From positions 1,632,001 to 1,696,000 of the forward strand of contig AP031357.1 of assembly GCA_037833965.1 (NCBI GenBank): 64,000 bases of DNA, written 5' to 3'. Position numbers and translations under genes: made by a program. Under the pieces are notes generated by a model. It did not search any database and was not told where the DNA came from. It saw only the letters and a list, made by a program, of their open reading frames with translations. Below are positions 17,032 through 26,049 of this stretch, one piece after another (position 1 is the first letter of the stretch; the number at the start of each line of letters is the position of its first letter). This stretch comes from Marchantia polymorpha subsp. ruderalis. Taxonomy: Eukaryota; Streptophyta; Marchantiopsida; Marchantiales; Marchantiaceae.

Positions 17032-19860
17032 TTCGTCTTCCGGCTGAATAGCTTCCGGCTCTTCTTCTTCTCCCACCGAACAGCAGGCAACGAATCCCAC
17101 GAAGTAATCGGATTCGGTACCACTGGAATCCGATCGCGCGGTCGACTCACTGTCCTCGCCCGATGTGTAACCTGCACTTGTCGATGGGGTCTCTCCTTCG
17201 TGCCTGACCCTATTCCAGGGCACCGTAATGGTTTTGGTCGGTTCCGAAGGGTGAGGAAACTTAAGGCGATGTCTTCGCCAATCACATCTGACTTGTGCAC
17301 CATATAGCCATGGTCGCCCGAGCAGGACGTCATAGCCCTGCTTCATCATCGGTTGAAGGATGATATACGTCAACCGAAAGTCCGCACCCCCGATGGTTGT
17401 CTTGACATTGCGCAGCATACCTGCAGGCATTCTCCGCGTCTGATCCGCTAATCTCAACACACGCTTCGAGGGTTCGTATTGACTGAACCCCAAGGCTCTC
17501 GCTGTATCCTCCGTCATTATGTTGACTCCTGATCCAGAGTCGATTGGCACTCTGCGTACACAACACCCTGTTATTTCCACATCGATCTCGGGTGGCCCTT
17601 GGTCTTCGCTCTCCACTTGATATACTTGAGAGGATGTGGATGCGCGCGGCTTCCGCGGATGCCGTAGCGAAAGCATCAACATTCTCCGATACGTCTTATT
17701 GTCCTCCAAGAGCTGCTTGAACGTGATGTTCACTTTTCGACTCCCGAGATCTTCAACCAAGTCATAGTGGGCGCGTTGGGTCGCCGGGGTCGGCGACGTT
17801 CTGCGAGGTTCCACGGTGGCTGCCAACTTCGCTCCAAGGGAGGATGTCAAGTCTGGCCGCGGTGGGTCCTTTTGCGTGCGGATCGCTTCCTTCAGCAGGT
17901 TGGCTACCTCGTTGCGGATATCCGGAGCATAGTCCCGTTTCAGTAGGCGCACTGGCTCGTCCTCGACTGCTGTCTGGGGGCGCACTGCTGGTGCCTCCCG
18001 CGTAGCCGAAGACTTCCGAGCAGGTCGCAAGTCGGACTTGCTGGATGTCTTCTCCTTTCCTTTTCCCGTCCGGTCGTCGGGTCTCCGTTCGTGCTTGCGA
18101 GTGTCACGCTCTTGCTCCTTCGATTTCTTGGAACTACGAGTTTCGACCCGTGCGCACATGACCTCTTCAGCCGGCCATTCTTCGTCTTCGCCATCCCCGT
18201 CTGAACCTACTTCGACCTGGTTAACTTGCACGTCCTCCTTGGCAGGAGTGTTCACAAATCGTACCACTGGCCGAGGGATTGGTGGCTGATCACACTCTGG
18301 CGCAGTGTGCCCGACCTTCTTGCAATTACTACATGTCGGAGCATAATCGTTTCGCCTTTTTGGATGGGGACACTGCGGTGAGAAGTGCCCAACTTCCCCG
18401 CAATTATAACAAGCTCGCGGTGGCGGTGGGTCAAACGTCCCTGGAGGTGCTCTCCGCCTCACGGGTACTGTAGTGGCCCGATCCACCGGAATATATCGTG
18501 GAACTTGCATTGCTGAGACTGCAGGAGGGGTAGGAACCGACTGGACGGCGTAGGCTGTCTCTTCGCTAGCCTCTCCATAGTACTGAGGGTGCTCTCCATA
18601 GTACGGTTGCGCCCACTCTACTGCGTTGACTGGATATGACGGCCGGGTGGTAAGGCACTCGGTGTTTGCATGTCCCACCGCCCCGCACGTAGTACACCAT
18701 AAGTTCGCTCGCACTCTCCCGGGTGATTTTCTGCGATCATGCCCGCCTACCACTTGAACCTTGAGATCGGCGAAGTCCTTCACAAGGGTCTCCATCTTCG
18801 AAGCTATATCTCCCGGCGCTCTGTCCGTAGTCACTCGTCGGATGCCCTTTTTCTTCGCTGACCCATGCTTCTTCCTCTTCTTCTCCTCCTCCGACGATGA
18901 GGTTTCCTCTTCTTCGGATGAAGAACGGTTCTCGTCCGAAGACGATTCCTCCGATGACGGAGTTGTACCTCTACGTCGTCTTCGCCCTCCCTTCGGTTTT
19001 CGCTCCTTCGACTCCCGTCTCTCTCTCCCTCTTCGGTTGAGAGTGGAAGTTTCGAAGGCTTCTGCCGATGCAATCACATCCTCAATAGTGTCGCACTTGC
19101 TACGTCGGCAAAAAGTCTCCATCTCCCGAGTTAAACCGGTCACGTACCAATCCACAGCTTGTTGTACCGAGAAAGGGGACCCTGGTCCTGTTTTCGGTAT
19201 TCTGTCAAGGAGGTCCAGAAATCTCTCAGTGTAGTCACGCAGACTCTCCTTCTTCTCTCGCTGCAAATTACGTAACTTTGTCAAAACCCGGCTGTCGTAG
19301 CCGAGCTCGCGGAAGCGGCGAAGGAACTTCTCCTTCAGTTGGGCCCATGTTGTCAACCCAGTCGGATCGATGCTCTCGTGATTGTACCAACTCCTCGCTT
19401 TCTTCCGCAGAAGGCTTGGAAAGATCCTTAGTCGGTCGTCGTCTGCGATCTCGCGATTGGCAATAGACACCGACTCGAATAACTTGATGTATGAATCTGC
19501 ATCGTCGTCATCCCCACTCCCTTTGTACTTCGGGTAGGAATGTTTAGTAATCGGCTGAGGTAGCCGCACATTGGCTTGTCCGTCCGCCATCGGTGTGTCT
19601 GTCGACGGTTCTCGGGCGGTCGGTTCTACTTCACTAGGCGGGTCCGTGCAAGGAATATCTAGTAGAACTGTAAGCACCAAGTTTGGTTCCGAGTCGTCGG
19701 GGGTAGGTTCCCCAAGGATGTCGGCCGAACTAGGCTTAGGTACTCTTTTTGGTGTTTTCTTGTTTTGACGCCGTGTCTCTTCCACGGCCTTCTCTGAATC
19801 TCGTCGGAACTTGCGGACAGCTCTAGCACTTAGGTTGCTCCCGCCAGCCCCAGTCGACAT
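17029..19860 (-). CDS. gag-pro: gag-pro: capsid/nucleocapsid and aspartic protease of element B
   Basis: Intact frame of 943 codons with ATG at 19860, only 86 bp inside the 5' LTR border. The capsid-type retrotransposon Gag domain covers about 125-270. A basic and acid-serine linker follows (about 285-340). Three CCHC zinc knuckles of spacing C-x2-C-x4-H-x4-C lie at about 389-402, 484-497 and 510-523. The retropepsin domain has D774-S-G and the later LLGRPWL segment (about 846-852). The product packages the RNA, forms the particle and cleaves the polyprotein. It ends in TAG followed by CAA TTA, in frame with pol. Confidence 0.95.
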   Translation of the reverse strand: MSTGAGGSNLSARAVRKFRRDSEKAVEETRRQNKKTPKRVPKPSSADILGEPTPDDSEPNLVLTVLLDIPCTDPPSEVEPTAREPSTDTPMADGQANVRLPQPITKHSYPKYKGSGDDDDADSYIKLFESVSIANREIADDDRLRIFPSLLRKKARSWYNHESIDPTGLTTWAQLKEKFLRRFRELGYDSRVLTKLRNLQREKKESLRDYTERFLDLLDRIPKTGPGSPFSVQQAVDWYVTGLTREMETFCRRSKCDTIEDVIASAEAFETSTLNRRGRERRESKERKPKGGRRRRRGTTPSSEESSSDENRSSSEEEETSSSEEEKKRKKHGSAKKKGIRRVTTDRAPGDIASKMETLVKDFADLKVQVVGGHDRRKSPGRVRANLWCTTCGAVGHANTECLTTRPSYPVNAVEWAQPYYGEHPQYYGEASEETAYAVQSVPTPPAVSAMQVPRYIPVDRATTVPVRRRAPPGTFDPPPPRACYNCGEVGHFSPQCPHPKRRNDYAPTCSNCKKVGHTAPECDQPPIPRPVVRFVNTPAKEDVQVNQVEVGSDGDGEDEEWPAEEVMCARVETRSSKKSKEQERDTRKHERRPDDRTGKGKEKTSSKSDLRPARKSSATREAPAVRPQTAVEDEPVRLLKRDYAPDIRNEVANLLKEAIRTQKDPPRPDLTSSLGAKLAATVEPRRTSPTPATQRAHYDLVEDLGSRKVNITFKQLLEDNKTYRRMLMLSLRHPRKPRASTSSQVYQVESEDQGPPEIDVEITGCCVRRVPIDSGSGVNIMTEDTARALGFSQYEPSKRVLRLADQTRRMPAGMLRNVKTTIGGADFRLTYIILQPMMKQGYDVLLGRPWLYGAQVRCDWRRHRLKFPHPSEPTKTITVPWNRVRHEGETPSTSAGYTSGEDSESTARSDSSGTESDYFVGFVACCSVGEEEEPEAIQPEDE

Positions 19861-19906
19861 TCACCGAGCATGGCTGCTCGTAAAAACCCCGGTGTTGACG
19901 CAACTG

Positions 19907-19924
19907 TCCCCGGCAGCGGCGCCA
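19907..19924 (-). promoter_or_regulatory. Primer-binding site (tRNA-Asp type) of element B
   Basis: The minus strand reads TGGCGCCGCTGCCGGGGA. The plus strand therefore looks like the 3' end of a plant tRNA-Asp with its CCA, with one base different from the common plant form. The site starts 22 bp from the LTR border, more than the few bases usual in LTR elements. The spacer 19925-19946 can pair with itself (AAGAAG ... CTTCTT). Confidence 0.85.
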
Positions 19925-20889
19925 AAAAGAAGTTGTCGGCTTCTTATGTAATAACCCACTAAAGGCTAAAACTGCAATATAGTGGTAGAAAGGTCGAACC
20001 CACAGGGACAGAGGAACACACAGGGTACAAAGTGTCACGTTTTAACAGACTATTGAGGAGTTTGAATTCTCAGGCAACTGTCACTCCCAGAAATACTGCA
20101 AGTGTCCACTCGGAGCGCACTCGGAGGTCGCACAGTGCAGCGTAACACACACACACACACACTTGAAACTACAGAAACACAACCCAGAGATCCGTTAGGA
20201 CCTCTACTTCAAGATTTCAGGGGGAAAGTCTCTCACGAGCACACTCGGCAAAGCTGCGGGCAGTGACTTCCAACTCCGGCTTTTACAACGCTTCCACTAG
20301 CTTGCTGCTAGTGTAGGAAACCCGGTTTGGACTACCTACTTCGGATCGAAGTCACTCAGACGCGGTGAACAACACTCTCAACTCACAAAACGCGCAGAGA
20401 ACACAGGTCCGCACTGAAGGACTCACTGTGAAACATTCCAGTAACACAACAACAGTCTATTGAAGAGTTTGAATTCTCAGGCACTTGTCATTCCCAGAAA
20501 TACTACAGGGGTTACCCTCAAGGCACCTGCTGCAGCGTAACCTGAATTTACAACCAAGGCTTACACGAAGTAGCAAAACTTCACTTTGGCATTAAGGGGA
20601 AAAATCCCAAAGGAGTACAATCAGAAAGACACACTCGAAGGTGTAGGGGCGAAACTGTTCAAGTATCTAACTAGTCACTGGCTCTGAGCATCGGCAGTCA
20701 CCCGCAGGTGCAGATCCGAACTACTCAAGTCTCTAACCAATGTACTAGCTCTGAACATTCGGCCGCAGGCCTTCAGCTACAAAATGCGGAACGCTAAGTT
20801 GTAACTCCTCATGCGTGGTGACAGAACTCAAGGACACAAACACGCAAAGGAAATGGGTTCCTGATCTGCACTTCTGATGGGAAAGAACC

Positions 20890-20906
20890 CCAGGCAAAAC
20901 GCCTGG
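20890..20906 (-). other. Conserved hairpin next to the TATA box
   Basis: Perfect stem of 6 bp (CCAGGC with GCCTGG) and a 5-base loop, starting about 12 bases after the first T of the TATA box. In the LTRs at 33780, 42004, 51079 and 61841 the stem is CAAGGC/GCCTTG, so one pair is exchanged from C-G to A-T on both sides. Confidence 0.5.
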
Positions 20907-20911
20907 AACTA

Positions 20912-20918
20912 TTTTATA
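20912..20918 (-). promoter_or_regulatory. TATA box of the 5' LTR of element B
   Basis: TATAAAA on the minus strand, placed so that transcription would start about 25-32 bp further on and run through R-U5, the PBS and gag-pol. It is the likely promoter of the genomic RNA. Confidence 0.65.
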
Positions 20919-20954
20919 CCTTCTAAGTCCTACCTAACACTACACTGCACTACG

Positions 20955-23900
20955 CTACACGCCTGCACGGAACCACGCTACACTGCACTCCGCGGAACCT
21001 GTACTGCGTCTCCTGCGCGGCCGACTGCCGCGCACTAACTCCCTACCCTGCCACTCTTCCGCTCGACTGCGCAGTCCCAACCGCTGCAACGCCGCGGACA
21101 CCTCCCCCTCGAGGGCGGACATGGTATCCTGTGCCTTCGACAGAAAGGCCTCGAGCTTCTTCGCTACCTTCCGCCGACTCCTACTATCGCCTGACAACAA
21201 CCCGGCTGCGCGCAATTCAAACTCACGCAGTGTGAGTTTCTCCTGCGCCTTCACTTCCCAGTGGGCGTAGCCCTTGAGACAGTGGGCGACTCGCCTCGCC
21301 GTCTCCACCTTCGTGCGATCCGCCTCCTTCCTGCGATCCTCTTCAATCGTCACTAATTGCGATTCGGCTTCGGCACGTTGCGCTCTCAATTCGCCACACT
21401 CTGACTGTAACCTGCGGATTAATTCTTCATCCGCCTGCCGTGCGAGCTGACATTGTTCCAACAACCGCGTCTGTCGCACGAGCTCCTCTAACAAAATCCG
21501 ATTCTGGGCCTGCTCAGAATCGAGTGCTTCCTTGACCTTCACCTGCTCCTTGGTGAGCTCGCCCAGTTTCTCATCCTTCATCTTCTCGGAGTGCTTGTAG
21601 AATTTTTGATTAAGCTTGTACTGTCCCCACAAGCACTCATGCTTCTCCTTCAAGTCCCTCAACTCCTGGTCCACTCTAGCTAATAGCTTGCTGGTGTGGA
21701 CTTTAGTGCGAGTCCGCCTGCGCACTAACTCAATGTAAGATCCCGGCTGGAGTGGGTCGGCGTATTTATCGACCTTGCGATCCAAGTACCGCAGCAACGG
21801 AATCACCTGCTCAGAGAGCGCCGCCGCCGACGCTCCAACAATTTCCTCCTCCTCCTCCTCGGTGTCTTCTGCTCCTGACATTTCTTCCGTGGAGCCTCCG
21901 TCGTCATCATCCGAGTGGAGAATTTCAGTCGCCATTGATTGCGTCGGCGACTGCCCCGAGTGGGGCTGCACGTCGTCGACGTGTGCTGCCTGCGAAGGCA
22001 CGGCTGCAGCCTCGCTGCTCGTCGCCAAAATGTCTAAGGCGGAAGGCGAAAGTACCCGTGCGGCATCCCCGTCTCTCGCTTGTTGATGGTCTACCGCATC
22101 CTCTCTGTCGCCGTCGTCCGTCGCCGAAGGCGATTGAGCGGAGGGTGGCTGCGCGGGGTTGGATTGCGCATCGCGCATCGAGATTTCATCCCGCGGACAG
22201 TCACTCCGCTCCTCCGTCTGCTGCTCCCTCGATCGGTCCGTGGGGGCTGTGCCCGGCCCGTGCGCAGGCGCATTTGCCGGCGCCTTGTCCGCTGCAGGCG
22301 TAGCGCCGCGGACATCTATCGCCGAAGGCGACATGGCCGGGGGCCGCACGCCCGATGTTCCTTGGCCTATAGGCCCTACCGCCGAAGGCGCATCTATCGG
22401 CGGACTTCCCGCCGATGGTGCAGCCTCCGCACGCTCTCTGCTCGTATCTCCTCGGCTCGAAGGCCCTGGCGCCGAAGGCGCGAATTGCGGCGCGTGGTGC
22501 GCCGGAGGGTCTGGCCCCGAGGGCCGGTGTCTCGTAGGTGGTTCTTCCGCCGGCTCCTTCCCCTTCCTACGTTGGAACGGGGGTGATTCTTGCCTGTGCA
22601 CAGGCGGCACGTGCGGAGGTGTCCTGTGCACAGGCGACCTGTGCACAGGCGAGCGCCTGTGCACAGGCGGACTGCTCCTTCCCACGCGTAAGCGTAGATC
22701 CACGTCCACTTGTGTTCGCCGGTCCGCGGAGGCTCGTCCGTCCGCGGAGGTTCGCCTGTGCGCAAACGGAACCTCTGTCCGCATCGCACGTGGTAACTCC
22801 GGAGGCCCTTGGCCCGTAGGCGGCCTCTCTCCCGACGAGGTTGCAGCGTGGCCCGTCGCTCCTGCGGTCGTCCGCGCTTCCTCTCGCCTCTCTGGCGACG
22901 CACTTCCTATCTCCGTCGCAATCGTCGCCGTGTCTGCACTGTCAGCTGGTAACACCAGTCTGCGTGCCTTCTGCTTCGGCCGGCTGTATGGCTCGCACAG
23001 CGGCCGCGGTCGAATAGGAGCAGAGAGTTCTTGATGCTGCTCCTCTTCGGACTCTTCCCTCCATCGCCGCTTCCGCGGCACTCGCGCTGCAGGGGTGTGT
23101 CTCCCTTCGTCTCTCCGTCTTGATGGGGTAGAAGTCGGGGACTCCTCTGCGTCAGTATCGACCTCGTTCTCCCGCACATACTTCCCGGGATGGTCGATGG
23201 ACAATGGCGGAAAATGTTCAAGCTCCGCCGCTGTCAAACAATTCCGCTGTCGATAAAAATTGATGAGGAAAGGAGAAAGATGGTTTAGAGTTCCCCCCTT
23301 CTCCTCAAACGCGTGCTGTCGCATCACCCTGTGCAGGATGCTCGCCCAGTGAATTGGAGTTCCCTCGATGACGCACTCCACAAAAGAGACCTGCCACAAT
23401 GTGATGTAGCAGGCGCGGTGCGGCTGCAGTAATTGCATCAGCGCCGCGGACAAAGTCCGGCGAAATCGATCCTTGTAATCACGGGTCCTGTACCCATTCT
23501 TGGTTGACCTCCCGGTCTTGAACAGCTCCACAAATTGCGCCTCTTCTTGCTTGGTCACCTTGATGCTCTCACTGTCGAAAAGGAGATGCCCTGGCATGCC
23601 AGCACATCTTCCCAACGCCTGCGCCCAATCTTGGACTGTCCACCGGTCAACATGCGGACGCAATCCGCGCGAGGGTGGTCCCTGTGGCTCTAGCCACTCG
23701 CGCACCATATTCGCGCAGATGTAATTCCATCCCCATAGCAAGAAATCGAGCTTTCTTGCTATTAAGCGCTCTTCGAAAGCGCGCAGCCCGTTCTGCGGTA
23801 GGCGAAGTGGCACCATCCGCAATCTGCTCGGTCTCGTCATTGCGTTCCTGGGGTTCGCTCGCCCGCTCATTCTACTTCCGCACTGTCCGCGTTTCTTTCT

Positions 23901-24092
23901 CTCTCGGCAAACTCTAATCGTTCTCAATTCCAAATCACGCGCACTCACTTCTCCCTCAATCAACAAGAAATCTCCTGTGCGACGACGACGAGAATGGTCC
24001 GCAGCCAGCAGATGGATGCGCGCAGCGCGCACAAGAGATTGGAATCGCGAATTCAAGAATGGGACGCTCTCCGCCGCCCGGTCGAAGGTCAT
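20955..24092 (-). CDS. LTR-encoded protein (U3 ORF), copy in 5' LTR of element B
   Basis: Second intact copy of the 1,045-residue protein, with the same domain order as the copy at 9769-12906. I see four amino-acid differences between them (His/Leu in the disordered part, Glu/Asp near the start of the coiled-coil part, Ser/Leu and Lys/Glu inside it). All lie outside the conserved N-terminal domain. This copy lies upstream of the TATA box that should drive gag-pol, so it cannot be read from the genomic RNA and would need a promoter in the U3 leader. The 3' copy could be read as a third ORF after pol. Confidence 0.85.
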   Translation of the reverse strand: MTFDRAAESVPFLNSRFQSLVRAARIHLLAADHSRRRRTGDFLLIEGEVSARDLELRTIRVCRERKKRGQCGSRMSGRANPRNAMTRPSRLRMVPLRLPQNGLRAFEERLIARKLDFLLWGWNYICANMVREWLEPQGPPSRGLRPHVDRWTVQDWAQALGRCAGMPGHLLFDSESIKVTKQEEAQFVELFKTGRSTKNGYRTRDYKDRFRRTLSAALMQLLQPHRACYITLWQVSFVECVIEGTPIHWASILHRVMRQHAFEEKGGTLNHLSPFLINFYRQRNCLTAAELEHFPPLSIDHPGKYVRENEVDTDAEESPTSTPSRRRDEGRHTPAARVPRKRRWREESEEEQHQELSAPIRPRPLCEPYSRPKQKARRLVLPADSADTATIATEIGSASPERREEARTTAGATGHAATSSGERPPTGQGPPELPRAMRTEVPFAHRRTSADGRASADRRTQVDVDLRLRVGRSSPPVHRRSPVHRSPVHRTPPHVPPVHRQESPPFQRRKGKEPAEEPPTRHRPSGPDPPAHHAPQFAPSAPGPSSRGDTSRERAEAAPSAGSPPIDAPSAVGPIGQGTSGVRPPAMSPSAIDVRGATPAADKAPANAPAHGPGTAPTDRSREQQTEERSDCPRDEISMRDAQSNPAQPPSAQSPSATDDGDREDAVDHQQARDGDAARVLSPSALDILATSSEAAAVPSQAAHVDDVQPHSGQSPTQSMATEILHSDDDDGGSTEEMSGAEDTEEEEEEIVGASAAALSEQVIPLLRYLDRKVDKYADPLQPGSYIELVRRRTRTKVHTSKLLARVDQELRDLKEKHECLWGQYKLNQKFYKHSEKMKDEKLGELTKEQVKVKEALDSEQAQNRILLEELVRQTRLLEQCQLARQADEELIRRLQSECGELRAQRAEAESQLVTIEEDRRKEADRTKVETARRVAHCLKGYAHWEVKAQEKLTLREFELRAAGLLSGDSRSRRKVAKKLEAFLSKAQDTMSALEGEVSAALQRLGLRSRAEEWQGRELVRGSRPRRRRSTGSAECSVAWFRAGV

Positions 24093-25336
24093 GGTCGGCT
24101 CTTGGTCGTGAAGAACGTCCCACTTGATGGCCGCGCCGGCTGTACGCTGGAACGGTCTTCGCTCTCACGCGCGGCTTCACGCTCCGCCGTCGTCGATTAA
24201 ACTCTCACGCTCGAATTGGCGGATTTGAACTCCGCGAGCGTGTCACCCTCCGGACATGGGGGCGTAGCGCCGAAGGCGAGTTTTCCGCCTTGCGCGGTAC
24301 ACTTGTTCGTACCGCCCCTCGGCCAATCTCCTTCTGCCTTGACGCGTGTGTCCGCATGTCGGACAAAAATTCAACTCCTGCCTGTGCGCAGGCGGAAGCC
24401 TCGGTGGATCCTCCGCCGGTGCGGAACTCCATCCTCCTGTGCACAGGCGTTCGCCTGTGCGCAGGCGAATTTCGTCCGCGGCGCTGCGCTGGCGCGGAAG
24501 GCGTTGACCGTGGTCAGCCGTCTCCGTCCAGTCTGTCCGTTCCTTGTCTCTCCGTCGGCGCTTCCGCCGCCGCAACTCCGTCCGTCCAAGAGCGCATCCA
24601 CCCGTGCCGTCCGCACGGTCCGTACCTGTTGGATTACTCTGGCGGCTCTTCCGACGTACGCGGCGCTGCGCTGGCGCGGAAGGCGCCGTACACTTTCTAC
24701 CTCACAAGGCGCATTTCTAGGGCCCAAGGCGGATTTTCCGCCGACGCCGAAGTGCCTGTGCGCAGGCGAACGCCTGTGCGTAGGCGGACTTCGCGCCTTC
24801 CCTAACCCTACTTCGCCTGTGCACAGGCGAACGCCTTCGTCCGCGCATAGGACAAAACTTGATTCCGCCTTCCGCGTAGGCGGAATTCGCGCCGGTGGCG
24901 AACTCCTTCCGCCGTAGGCGACCGCCTCCGTTTCTTCCAGTAGCGATAACTCCCTAAGTCCTCGTCCGTTCCAAGCGTTCTTGGGCTCGTTAGAATCAGC
25001 GCGTCGAGCTCTTTCCAACGGGACCCTAACTTGGTCAAGGCGCCCGAGGGTTGACCTAATTACGGGGGGTTTCCCTACAGCCGCGGACGCAACCTCCGAA
25101 GGCGGATTTTGCGCCTTGCGCTGTAGAGATCCTAACTGCGGAGCTCGCAGGGAGGGTGGTGCCTGTCCTTACTGCGGCACCCCAAATCCCAGATTCTACA
25201 AGATCCCTCGAGAATCCCCGCGATCTTCCGGATTCACTCTGTTTTGATGTACCGAAGGCTATTTACAATGCTGCCAGGGTACAGTTTTTCAAAAATGTTT
25301 TAATTTCCTCAAAATTGCCAAAAGTGGGGTACCACA
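24093..25336 (-). other. U3 leader of the 5' LTR of element B (no gene)
   Basis: Same content as 12907-14150: about 1.24 kb without a supported gene, dense in CGCCTGTGCACAGGCG and CGCCGAAGGCG words. The end nearest the LTR start is AT-rich (25255-25336), unlike the GC-rich remainder. Confidence 0.6.
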
Positions 25337-26049
25337 CACACACACCTGAAACTGGCAAAAAGCACAACTCGGAGGTCGGTCAGGACCTCCGCTTCGGATT
25401 TCAGGAGGAAAGTGTCTCAAAAGTTCACTTAGAGGTTCTGCAGGTAGTGCCTCCCACTCCGGCTTTTACTGCCCTTCCGCCAGGAACTAGCGTAGGGTAC
25501 CCGGACTGGACTTCCCACTTCGGAACGAAGCCTCTTCATACGCCGTGGACGTCACCCTCGACTATCACACCAAACGCAGGGAGTGCAGACCCGACTGAGA
25601 ACTTAACTGAGACACGATCCAGTAACACACACACAACCTGAATTACAAACCAAGGTTTACACGAAGTAATAAAACTTCACATTGGCATTCAGGGGAAACT
25701 TCCCGTAGGAGTACAATCAGGATATGTCACTCGAAGGAGTAAGGGGGAACTGTTCAAGTATCTAACTCGCAGCCGGCTCTGAGCATCAGAAATCACCCGC
25801 AGGTGCAGATCCGCACTACTCAAGTCTCTAACCGGGTGCTAGCTCTGAACATTCAGCCGAAGGCCTTCAACTACAACATACGGTAACTTCGCTATGCTGC
25901 AGCTTCTCTACGTGGTGCCAGGACCAAAATGCACAAACACGCCAAGAAAGTGAGTTCCTGATCTGCACTTCCGAAACTGGAAGAGTCCCAGGGCAAAACG
26001 CCTTGAACTACTTCATACCCTCAAAGATCCTAACTAGCACTACGCTATC
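25337..26049 (-). other. R-U5 of the F2 solo LTR after the element B insertion (no gene)
   Basis: Resumes with CACACACACCTGAAAC and matches 43873-44588 in the other F2 copy almost base for base. No ORF is supported. Sequence words are shared with the F1 R-U5 (for example the CACCCGCAGGTGCAGATCCG stretch), so the two LTR families are related here. Confidence 0.6.

Larger units (their letters stand above)
8761..25336 (-). mobile_element. Element B: complete, young Ty3/gypsy retrotransposon with giant coding LTRs
   Basis: This 16,576-bp element has LTRs at 8761-14150 and 19947-25336, each 5,390 bp and almost identical. The internal region is 5,796 bp, with PBS (19907-19924), gag-pro, pol and polypurine tract (14151-14166) in correct order on the minus strand. 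All frames are open apart from one UAG in a readthrough context. It lies in an (AC)n tract with CACAC on both sides; a 5-bp TSD is compatible but cannot be proven in a repeat. The LTRs make up about 65% of its length and each carries a 1,045-codon ORF. I found about ten differences between the LTRs, which implies recent insertion. It may be autonomous. Confidence 0.95.
19947..25336 (-). repeat. 5' LTR of element B (F1 family, 5,390 bp)
   Basis: Same length and structure as the left copy, offset by 11,186 bp. It adjoins the PBS spacer at 19946. It holds R-U5 (19947-20911), a TATA box (20912-20918), the LTR ORF (20955-24092) and the U3 leader (24093-25336). It ends ACCACA at 25336, after which the interrupted (AC)n tract of the F2 LTR resumes. 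Confidence 0.95.

Noticed and set aside
19901-19927. Sequence like the 3' end of a tRNA-Asp on the plus strand
   Set aside because: Only the last 18 bases match and no cloverleaf is present. It is the primer-binding site read from the other strand.
8761-25336. Possibility that the 5.39-kb repeats are a segmental duplication and not LTRs
   Set aside because: They have the termini of solo LTRs with TSDs, flank a complete PBS-gag-pol-polypurine-tract unit, and are in direct orientation at exactly the right borders.
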